Of a stretch of DNA of 5,557 nt, positions 1 through 5,470 are shown in pieces. Origin of the DNA: Opitutaceae bacterium (GTDB taxonomy: Bacteria > Verrucomicrobiota > Verrucomicrobiia > Opitutales > Opitutaceae). The stretch is from the NCBI GenBank assembly GCA_025352845.1, contig JANXSC010000210.1, positions 1 to 5,557 of the forward strand, read 5' to 3'. The notes below the pieces were generated by a model that worked only from the letters and a program-made list of their open reading frames with translations, ran no database searches and was not told the DNA's origin. The position numbers and the translations under genes are program-made. Within the stretch, counting starts at the first letter, position 1, and each line of letters starts with the position of its first letter.

Positions 1-27
1 AAAAAGCGCCGCCGGTGAGGGGGGCGC
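1..27 (-). terminator. Candidate Rho-independent terminator of the Ig-like protein gene
   Basis: Read on the minus strand, GCGCC (27-23) can pair with GGCGC (10-6) around a 12-nt loop, and the stem is followed directly by TTTTT (5-1) at the window edge. It lies about 75 nt beyond the stop of the minus-strand gene, in the right orientation to end that transcript. The stem is only five G/C pairs, the loop is rather long, and the T-run may continue outside the window, so this is a moderate call. A competing pairing of AAAGCGC (3-9) with GCGCTTT (33-39) exists. Confidence 0.35.
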
Positions 28-101
28 AGGATGCGCTTTAGCTTTTCAATCGACGAGGCGAGAGGAGGGGTCCCGCTTCGGACGGAAAATGGGGATACGG
101 C

Positions 102-1844
102 TCAGCGCACCTCAAACACCTCGACCATCGCGATGCCGGTGGCGCTGCGCAAGCCGGTCACGTGCACCGAGTAAACGCCGGGCGCGAGCGTGAGGAGCAG
201 CGCGGAGTCGGTCGAGCCGCGCGGCAATTTCCAAGCGCCGACGCGATCGCTGGCGTCGTCGATATCGTCTTCCTTGTCCTCGTCCCGCTCATCGTCCTCG
301 TCGCCCTTGCCGGATTTCCCCCAGGTGGTGTTGGCGGCGAGCTCGACGCCCTTGGAATCGTAGACGGTGACATGCGAGGCACCGAGGGCGCGGCGCAGGC
401 CGAAGAGTGTGCCGAGGCTCGGGCCGACGCCGCGGATCAGCACGGTGTCCGAGGTGGTGCCGCGAATGGAGAAGCCGGCGATGAGCGTGTTGGCGACTTC
501 GGAGCCGACGAGGGCGCGGGTGGAGATGTTGACGATTTCTCCGGCGGGTGCGCCGGAGTCGGCGTCGTAAACCTCGATGAGCGCGACGCCCTGCTGGCCC
601 CTGGGCGCGGTGACGGCGGCGCTATAATTGGCGGGGCCGAGGTTGGTAAGAATCGCGGCGTCGGCCGACGCCGCGGGCAACGGAAATGCGCCCACGGCTG
701 TGAACGTCGCGGCGACGGCGGCCGAGCCGCCCCAGGTGGAGTTGGAATCGATGACGCTGGAGCCGCGGTAGAGCGTGAGCTTGGGCGCGGCCAGCGCACC
801 GGCGACGCCGAACTGCGTGCCGAGCGTGGGACCGACGGCGCGCGTGAGGATTTTCTTCACGCCTTCGCCGCGCGTGACGAAGCCGCTGATGAGCACCTCG
901 TCGTCTTCGCCCACGTGGCCGCGCGCGGCGATGTTGACGAGCCGCGCGTCGGTGTGGATCGCGAGCGCGGCGGCGGAGGCGCCGAGCGGGCCGTTGGAAT
1001 TCGAGACAGTCACGCCGTAATTGCCGGCGGCGGTGACGCCGACATTGGGCAGCGTGAGCGTGGCGGTGGAGGCGCCTTTGATCGTGCGACCGTTAAATTT
1101 CCACTGATAGCTGAGGCCGGCTCCGGCGGTGGTGACGGTGAGCTTGACCTCGGTGCCGGCGTTGACGGTCTGGTTCGCGGGCGCGGCAGTGATGGCGCCT
1201 GCGGTGGCGCTGACGGTGAGCGAGGCGGGCGACGAGGCGATATTGCCGGCGGAATTAGAGACGACTACGGTGTAAATCGCGGCGTCATCGAGCTTCACGC
1301 CCGTGAGCGCGAGCGAAGCGGCGGTGCCGTTGCCGATGGAGCGGCCGTTTTTCGACCATTGGTAGCGCAGCGGGGCGGTGCCGGCGGCGACGACGGAGAA
1401 TGTTGCGTTGGCCCCGCTGGTGAGGGCGAGCGACGCCGGCTGCGTCGTGATTGCCGGCGCGGTGCCGGCGGCAGGAGGCGGCGGCGTGGGCCCACCACCA
1501 CTGCCGCCCGTGCCGGTGACCGCAAGTGTCACGGAATTGGAGACGGCCGAACCGGCGGAATTCGACACGACGACGCGGTAGGCCCCGGCATCACCGGGAT
1601 TCACGGAGGCGATCGTGAGGGCGGCGTTAGCGCTGAATGAGACGAGACGCGCCTCCTTAAACCACGCATAGGTGAGCGGCGCGCCCCCGGTGGCGACGAC
1701 GTTAAACGTGGCGTTCGCGCCGAACGCGATGCTGGCTGACGCGGGTTGGGTGGTGATGACGGGTGCCTGGGCAAAGGCGGCGACGGAAAGCAGCGCGACA
1801 GCCATGCTGGCAATCACGGTGCGGAGGCGGGTGAGCGTGGGCAT
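102..1844 (-). CDS. Secreted three-Ig-domain protein with two C-terminal repeats
   Basis: A 580-residue exported protein of unknown specific role, probably cell-surface or extracellular. Residues 1-25 form a signal peptide: basic start, hydrophobic core AVALLSVAAF, and an AFA-Q cleavage-like site. Three Ig-like domains follow at about 27-109, 130-211 and 217-296. Each has the core Trp (W61, W163, W248) and a D/N/A-x-x-x-Y-x-V-x-V-S-N-S strand (Y89, Y191, Y276). A Gly/Pro linker (about 111-127) separates domains 1 and 2. Two homologous modules follow at about 301-426 and 437-579, each with VNI-R--VG, a VGP-LGT-FG core, a TWG motif and a final V-E-V-[FY] strand. The second module carries a 16-residue acidic tract at 515-530. 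I see no cysteine in the protein, so the Ig folds lack disulfides. There is no sorting signal at the C-terminus. The ATG start is supported by the signal peptide, although no clear Shine-Dalgarno precedes it. Adhesion or carbohydrate binding is possible but is only inference. Confidence 0.9.
   Translation of the reverse strand: MPTLTRLRTVIASMAVALLSVAAFAQAPVITTQPASASIAFGANATFNVVATGGAPLTYAWFKEARLVSFSANAALTIASVNPGDAGAYRVVVSNSAGSAVSNSVTLAVTGTGGSGGGPTPPPPAAGTAPAITTQPASLALTSGANATFSVVAAGTAPLRYQWSKNGRSIGNGTAASLALTGVKLDDAAIYTVVVSNSAGNIASSPASLTVSATAGAITAAPANQTVNAGTEVKLTVTTAGAGLSYQWKFNGRTIKGASTATLTLPNVGVTAAGNYGVTVSNSNGPLGASAAALAIHTDARLVNIAARGHVGEDDEVLISGFVTRGEGVKKILTRAVGPTLGTQFGVAGALAAPKLTLYRGSSVIDSNSTWGGSAAVAATFTAVGAFPLPAASADAAILTNLGPANYSAAVTAPRGQQGVALIEVYDADSGAPAGEIVNISTRALVGSEVANTLIAGFSIRGTTSDTVLIRGVGPSLGTLFGLRRALGASHVTVYDSKGVELAANTTWGKSGKGDEDDERDEDKEDDIDDASDRVGAWKLPRGSTDSALLLTLAPGVYSVHVTGLRSATGIAMVEVFEVR
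252..311 (-). other. Acidic low-complexity tract inside the second C-terminal repeat
   Basis: Residues about 512-531 of the Ig-like protein are dominated by Asp and Glu (DEDDERDEDKEDDIDD at 515-530). They sit between the TWGKSGKG strand and the GAWKLPRG strand of the second C-terminal module. The first module has only a short non-acidic stretch at the same place, so this is an insertion relative to the sister repeat. The sequence shows the composition directly. Cation binding or a slippage-grown loop are inferences. Confidence 0.75.
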
Positions 1845-2095
1845 GATTTTGGAAAGCTAAGGTTGCGTTTGTGATCGAAGGACATCGAAGAAGCCGGCGT
1901 GGCGATGGACACGATGTTGCGCCGGCGGTTCGGCGACGCACCAGCGATTTCCCGCCAATCGCCGGTGAACGATACGTAGGGCAGGGCGACCAGGCTCGAA
2001 TCGGGTAGGTAAGAACGGTCGTCGCCATCGCCCCCGATCGGTTGCAACCAGCGCTTGTGCTTTCGGCGGCTTTTTCCCAAATGGACTGACGCCCG
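1845..2095. promoter_or_regulatory. Divergent intergenic region with two short inverted repeats
   Basis: This 251-nt gap separates the minus-strand Ig-protein gene from the plus-strand ABC operon, so promoters for both should lie here. I found no pair of -35/-10 boxes good enough to annotate; TTGCAA at 2042-2047 has no matching -10 box. Two perfect inverted repeats stand out. GCCGGCG (1893-1899) pairs with CGCCGGC (1920-1926) around 20 nt, and GCGATT (1944-1949) pairs with AATCGC (1957-1962) around 7 nt. They could be operator half-sites or leader hairpins of the Ig-gene transcript. The minus strand stays open as an extension of a frame antisense to the ATPase gene, but with no independent sign of coding. 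Confidence 0.4.
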
Positions 2096-2773
2096 ATGCT
2101 CACCGTTGTCGATCTCAAGAAATCGTTTCTCTCGCCGGAAGGGGAACGCGTCGAGATTGTGAGCGTGCCGGAATTTTCCCTCGCGGGCGGCGAGCAGCTC
2201 GCGCTGCGCGGCGAGAGCGGCTCGGGGAAGACGACGTTTCTCAACCTGATCGCGGGCATCCTCGCGGCGGACAGCGGGCGCGTGACGATCGATGGCGCGG
2301 AGATGACGGCGTTGAGCGAGGCAAAGCGCGACCAACTGCGGGCGGCGAAGCTCGGCTATATTTTCCAGACCTTCAATTTGCTCCAAGGCTATACCGTGTT
2401 GGAGAACGTCGTGCTCGGGATGTCGTTTGGCCCGCGTGGAGCCGACCGGACTCATGCGCGCGCGACGCTTGAGCGCGTCGGGCTCGGGCACCGACTGGAT
2501 CATTTTCCGCGACAGCTTTCGACGGGACAGCAGCAGCGCGTGGCGGTCGCGCGGGCGTTGGCGAACCGGCCGAAGCTCGTGCTCGCCGACGAGCCGACGG
2601 GCAATCTCGACCGCAAGCACGCGCGCGAGGCGCTGGCGCTGATTCGCGAAGTCTGTCGTGAACACGGCGCAGCGCTGCTGCTGGTGAGTCACGACGAGGA
2701 GGTTCTCAGTGCGTTCGAGACGCGGAAGGACTTTGGGGTTATCAACTGCGCACTGACTGAAACGCGAAAATGA
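2096..2773 (+). CDS. ABC transporter ATP-binding protein, LolD/MacB type
   Basis: A 225-residue cytoplasmic ATPase that should power the FtsX-type permease encoded just downstream. All nucleotide-binding motifs are present: Walker A GESGSGKTT (39-47), Q-loop Gln91 in GYIFQTFNLL, signature LSTGQQQRV (141-149), Walker B LVLADE with catalytic Glu166 followed by the PTGNLD D-loop, and the switch His199 in LLVSHD. The Q-loop context 'FQ-FNLL---TVLENV' and 'DEPTGNLD' are typical of the LolD/MacB/FtsE group, and the length matches a free-standing ATPase of that group. The signature has Thr in place of the first Gly of LSGGQ, which is common in this group. The ATG at 2096 gives the usual N-terminus directly before the first beta strand; the upstream ribosome binding site is weak. 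The ABC family and group are secure. The substrate is not readable from this subunit. Confidence 0.94.
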   Translation: MLTVVDLKKSFLSPEGERVEIVSVPEFSLAGGEQLALRGESGSGKTTFLNLIAGILAADSGRVTIDGAEMTALSEAKRDQLRAAKLGYIFQTFNLLQGYTVLENVVLGMSFGPRGADRTHARATLERVGLGHRLDHFPRQLSTGQQQRVAVARALANRPKLVLADEPTGNLDRKHAREALALIREVCREHGAALLLVSHDEEVLSAFETRKDFGVINCALTETRK

Positions 2774-2887
2774 AATCCCACACGCCAAGGGTCCAAACGC
2801 CAAAAAGCAGCGACGCGCGTTGCACGCAGGGTTGTGATTTACCAGCTGAGATTTCTTTGGGGTTTGGACTTTTGGTTTTTGGGATTT
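2773..2887. repeat. Imperfect 32-nt inverted repeat between the two ABC genes
   Basis: The left arm (2773-2804) and right arm (2856-2887) are reverse complements at 26 of 32 positions, with a 51-nt spacer. The left arm begins on the last base of the ATPase stop codon, and the right arm ends 10 nt before the permease GTG. The right arm has a roughly 7-nt rhythm of T-runs and G-runs (TTTGGGG, TTTGGAC, TTTTGGT, TTTTGGG). The left arm on its minus strand shows a weaker version of the same pattern. In an RNA transcript the arms could form a long stem between the two cistrons. From memory, similar TTTGGAC/TTTTGGG-rich strings recur between genes in Verrucomicrobiota, so this may be a dispersed REP-like element; that link was not checked. 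Confidence 0.7.
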
Positions 2888-2897
2888 TCCCTACGCC

Positions 2898-4103
2898 GTG
2901 ACTCTTCCCCTCATCATCTATCGCTCGCTCCGGCAGCACGCGCTCTCGACCGTCATCACGGCGGGGAGCATTGCGCTCGCGTGCGGTCTGCTGATGTGCG
3001 TGTGGATGGTGAAGACGCAGTCGCAGGCGGCGTTCACGCAGACGACGACGGGCTTCGATGCGGTGCTCGGCGCACGCGGCTCGAAACTTCAGCTCGTGCT
3101 CAACGCGATTTTCCACCTCGAGGCGTCGCCGGGCAATGTGGCGGCGGCGGACTTTGAGGCGGTGCGCAAGCATCCCATGATCAAGACCGCGATTCCGATC
3201 GCGGTGGGCGACAACTTGCGCGGTTACCGGCTGGTAGGCACGGTGCCGGAGCTGTTCACGAATGTGGAGCTGGTGCCGGGAAAAAAATTCTCGGTCGTCG
3301 CCGGCGGGAAAGTTTTCAACCCGGAGGCGAAGGAGGCGGTCGCCGGAAGTTTCGCGGCACAACGGCTCGGCCTGAAAGTCGGTGACACGTTTCGCCCGTT
3401 TCACGGCCTGGCCTTCGATGCGAAGGCAGAGCACGCGGACGACTATACGATCACGGGCATCCTCGCGCCGACCAACACGCCGGCAGATCGCGTGGTGTGG
3501 ATTCCGTTGGGCGGCTTGCAGACGATGAGCGGGCACGACGCCAAGACCGCGACGGATGTGAGCGCAGTCCTCATCCAACTGCGCACGCCGATGGCGGGAC
3601 TCCAGCTCGACCTGCTCTACAACAAGCAGGGCAACCGGCTCACGTTTGCCTATCCCGTGGGCGCAATCGTGGCGGAGCTGTTTGGGAAGATCGCGTGGTT
3701 CGACCAGGTGCTGACGCTGGTGGCGTATCTCGTGGCGCTCGTGGCGGCGGGCTCGGTGCTCGCGAGCATCTACAACTCGATGAGCGCGCGGCAGCGCGAC
3801 CTCGCGATCCTGCGCGCGCTCGGCGCGAAACGGCGGACGATTTTTGGTGCCGTTCTGGCGGAGGCGGCGTGCATCGGCGCACTCGGCGCGGTGGTGGGGT
3901 TTGCGATCTACTTCGGACTATATGCGGGCATCGCCAGCCTCATTCGCGCGCAGACGGGTGTGGTGCTCGATGTGGCGGCAGGGCATCCGGTGCTGTGGAT
4001 TTGCCCGCTGGCGATGGTCGGACTCTGTGCGCTGGGCGGAGTGGTGCCGGCGCTGAAGGCCTATCGCACGCCCGTCGCGGAGACACTCGCGCCGGTGTCC
4101 TGA
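2898..4103 (+). CDS. ABC transporter permease, FtsX/MacB type with periplasmic domain
   Basis: A 401-residue inner-membrane protein, the membrane partner of the ATPase encoded upstream. TM1 is at about 16-37, followed by a large periplasmic MacB-PCD-like domain at about 40-260. Three further TM segments lie at about 268-293, 315-345 and 364-387, giving the four-TM FtsX/MacB layout. Between TM2 and TM3, MSARQRDLAILRALGAKRR (295-313) is the hallmark cytoplasmic motif of the FtsX family. The periplasmic stretch FDAVLGARGSKLQLVLNAIF, together with HPMIKTAIPIAVGDNLRGYRLVGT, resembles permeases that I recall next to DUF2796/DUF3299 genes in zinc-regulated proteobacterial loci. The GTG start is the only start codon between the in-frame stop at 2847-2849 and TM1. 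No clear Shine-Dalgarno is present, so translation may depend on the upstream gene. Function as an exporter or lipoprotein handler is inferred. Confidence 0.93.
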   Translation: MTLPLIIYRSLRQHALSTVITAGSIALACGLLMCVWMVKTQSQAAFTQTTTGFDAVLGARGSKLQLVLNAIFHLEASPGNVAAADFEAVRKHPMIKTAIPIAVGDNLRGYRLVGTVPELFTNVELVPGKKFSVVAGGKVFNPEAKEAVAGSFAAQRLGLKVGDTFRPFHGLAFDAKAEHADDYTITGILAPTNTPADRVVWIPLGGLQTMSGHDAKTATDVSAVLIQLRTPMAGLQLDLLYNKQGNRLTFAYPVGAIVAELFGKIAWFDQVLTLVAYLVALVAAGSVLASIYNSMSARQRDLAILRALGAKRRTIFGAVLAEAACIGALGAVVGFAIYFGLYAGIASLIRAQTGVVLDVAAGHPVLWICPLAMVGLCALGGVVPALKAYRTPVAETLAPVS

Positions 4104-4431
4104 AGATCGTTTTTGACGCGGAGGGGCGGTGGTGGATGAAGCACCTCGGGAGTGTTACGGGGCACCGGTATTGGCATGACGGCCAGCCCGCTTTGCGGAT
4201 ATGGCAGGGAAAACGGCGGGCGCGAAACCAAGCGAGTTGGGCTTTTTGGCCCACTGGGTGAAGCCCGTGAAGTGTGTCACGGCGGAGGCGGCTTGAGTCA
4301 GCGGGCCTCCCCGCGATGCCGATGTTTTCCCGCACCGCGTGCGGCGGCCGGCATCACTGCAAAAAGGGCGCTCGGAGCGGGCGATTATGGCTTTGCCGAA
4401 TGTCCCTGAAACCAGAGAGGTTCGCCCAGCT
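4104..4431. other. Gene-free stretch with a series of adjacent hairpins
   Basis: I see no convincing gene in these 328 nt. Short open frames occur on both strands but show no recognisable domain or start context. Perfect stems follow each other: 4172-4175/4182-4185, 4188-4191/4195-4198, TGGGC/GCCCA (4238-4242/4249-4253), CCGTGA/TCACGG (4265-4270/4277-4282) and GCGGG/CCCGC (4301-4305/4310-4314). Directly abutting the last is GATGCCG/CGGCATC (4315-4321/4349-4355), which encloses CCGCAC/GTGCGG (4330-4335/4339-4344). None has a T-run of terminator type after it. The region may hold a structured RNA, the 3' end of the ABC transcript, or remnants of the decayed locus to the right. Short G/C stems also arise by chance in such DNA. 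Confidence 0.4.
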
Positions 4432-4829
4432 GTGAAGAAGAAAACGACCTCGCGGTTACGACCATCCTCCCCAAAGCCCCGACGGGCATCACCGGCCTGG
4501 GTGAAATCACCGGCGGCGGGTTGCCCGCCGGGCGGCCGACGCTCGTGTGCGGGAGCAGGGGGTGCGGGAAGACGATGCTGGCCATGGAATTCTTCGCATG
4601 CGGGACGGCGGAGTTTGGCGAGCCGGGCGTGTTCATGATGGTCGAGGAAAACGCGGCCGAGCTGACGGCCAATGTCCGCTCTCTCGGCTTCGATCTGGAC
4701 CGGCTCGTGACGCAGAAAAAGATCGCGCTCGATCGCGTCCACATCGATCATAGAGAGATGGAGGAGGCGGGTGAGTATGATCTCAAGAGGCTCCTCATCT
4801 GGCTCAGGCACGCGTTTGAGCAAGCATAG
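4432..4829 (+). pseudogene. KaiC-like circadian/RecA-family ATPase, frameshifted and truncated
   Basis: This is the remnant of a KaiC-domain ATPase, a RecA-like family that binds ATP in each of two domains in clock and signalling proteins. The likely start is GTG 4432, reading VKKKTTSRL, with GAGAGG at 4415-4420 upstream. Family similarity then jumps to another frame at about 4456-4461 and continues as TTILPKAPTGITGL-EITGGGLP. The second frame has no usable upstream start and a stop at 4407-4409, so a frameshift of one base is the simplest reading. Walker A is still readable (CGSRGCGKT, about 4545-4571), as is the catalytic Glu pair in FMMVEEN. The frame runs on through GEYDL and stops at 4827-4829, roughly 120 residues into the first domain of a protein normally about 500 residues long. 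Non-consensus changes, such as Gly where GLDEITGGG has Asp, also suggest decay. If the frameshift were a sequencing error, the truncation would remain. Confidence 0.8.
4760..4779 (+). promoter_or_regulatory. Strong Shine-Dalgarno-like site before an alternative heme oxygenase start
   Basis: GGAGGAGG at 4760-4767 lies 9 nt before ATG 4777 (and 3 nt before GTG 4771). Both starts are in frame with the heme oxygenase. The chosen start at 4846 is preceded only by a pyrimidine-rich stretch. The site falls inside the kaiC-like remnant, in codons for MEEAGEY, which are conserved in that family, so the match may be accidental. If used, it would add 23 residues (MISRGSSSGSGTRLSK...) to heme oxygenase. 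Confidence 0.35.
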
Positions 4830-4845
4830 TTCTTTTCTTCTTCTT

Positions 4846-5418
4846 ATGATCCTCAAACGACTCCGCTCAGATACTCAGGCTCAACACTCGGCTCTGGAGG
4901 CCCATATTCCGTTGATGGATCCGGCTTTTTCGCTGGCGGATTATCGGCGGCTGCTGGGGCGGTTTTACGGCTACTACGTTCCGCTGGAGGCGCGGTTGGT
5001 TGCCTGGTCGCGGGCGGAAGGGCGGGGGATTGATTATGCGGAGCGGGTGAAGGCGCCGGCACTGGAGCGTGACTTAATCGCGCTCGGCGAGACGGCGGAG
5101 ACCATCGCGCAGTTGCCGCGCTGCGCTGCGCTGCCCGCGCTGGCGACAGAGGCGCAGGGGCTGGGATGTTTGTATGTGGTGGAAGGCTCCACGCTCGGCG
5201 GACAGGTGATCACGCGGCAGTTGCAGAAGAGTCTCGGGCTTCCGCCAGAAAGCGGGGTCGCGTTCTTCAACGGATATGGCGCGGAGACCGGCGCGCGCTG
5301 GAAGGCGTTTGGCGCGGGGCTCGAAGACGCGGCGGCGCGGCTCAATCAAGACGATGCGATCATCGCGGGCGCGAATGAGACTTTTCGCACGCTCGGGGAC
5401 TGGTTGATTGCAAAATAG
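4846..5418 (+). CDS. bphO: Biliverdin-producing heme oxygenase, BphO type
   Basis: A 190-residue soluble enzyme that opens heme to biliverdin, releasing iron and CO. The first helix carries the probable proximal heme ligand His14 in RSDTQAQHSALEAHIPL. The following DYRRLLGRFYGYYVPLE is the usual second helix. The distal helix that covers heme is clear in GLGCLYVVEGSTLGGQVITR (about 106-125), with the Gly-rich bend and the YV-EGS-LGG signature of bacterial BphO/PigA-like enzymes. The length matches that group. I chose ATG 4846 because it places the family-like N-terminus directly before the His helix. Starts at 4777 or 4771 add a Ser-rich tail but have the better ribosome binding site. The gene follows the kaiC-like remnant by 16 nt and precedes a probable bacteriophytochrome by 52 nt. 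Its product would then be the chromophore of the neighbouring photoreceptor; iron acquisition from heme is the alternative role. Confidence 0.88.
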   Translation: MILKRLRSDTQAQHSALEAHIPLMDPAFSLADYRRLLGRFYGYYVPLEARLVAWSRAEGRGIDYAERVKAPALERDLIALGETAETIAQLPRCAALPALATEAQGLGCLYVVEGSTLGGQVITRQLQKSLGLPPESGVAFFNGYGAETGARWKAFGAGLEDAAARLNQDDAIIAGANETFRTLGDWLIAK

Positions 5419-5439
5419 ATAACGCCTCGCCTCAGCGCC

Positions 5440-5470
5440 TACCGTCCTCCATCCCTCCGTTTACCGTCCT
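5440..5470 (+). repeat. Nine-base direct repeat between heme oxygenase and the next gene
   Basis: TACCGTCCT occurs at 5440-5448 and again at 5462-5470, exactly 22 nt apart, which is about two helical turns. The second copy abuts the TTG proposed as the next gene's start. Such phasing could suit a dimeric regulator or may reflect a local duplication. It is short and unsupported by any known site. Confidence 0.3.

Noticed and set aside
162..1640. A 492-codon open frame on the plus strand, antisense to the Ig-like protein gene.
   Set aside because: Its product is Gly/Arg/Ala-rich with no domain. The opposite strand has a signal peptide and repeated Ig motifs. Long antisense frames are common in GC-rich DNA.
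2082..2090. ATG GAC TGA, a two-codon minimal frame just before the ATPase start, as a regulatory upstream frame.
   Set aside because: Too short to distinguish from chance, with no ribosome binding site or attenuator structure.
1814..2803. A 329-codon open frame on the minus strand across the ABC ATPase gene and the divergent intergenic region.
   Set aside because: The product is Arg/His-rich and antisense to an unmistakable ABC ATPase. The part in the intergenic gap looks superficially protein-like but has no start of its own and no recognised motif.
2742..3578. A 278-codon minus-strand frame antisense to the permease.
   Set aside because: Arg-rich composition opposite a clear FtsX-type permease; a shadow frame.
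4238..4253. The hairpin TGGGC-TTTTTG-GCCCA as a terminator for the ABC operon.
   Set aside because: The T-run is in the loop, not after the stem, and it lies about 135 nt past the permease stop.
4155..4856. A 233-codon minus-strand frame over the hairpin region and the kaiC-like remnant.
   Set aside because: It runs antisense to recognisable KaiC motifs and has no domain of its own. The part outside the remnant is not clearly coding.
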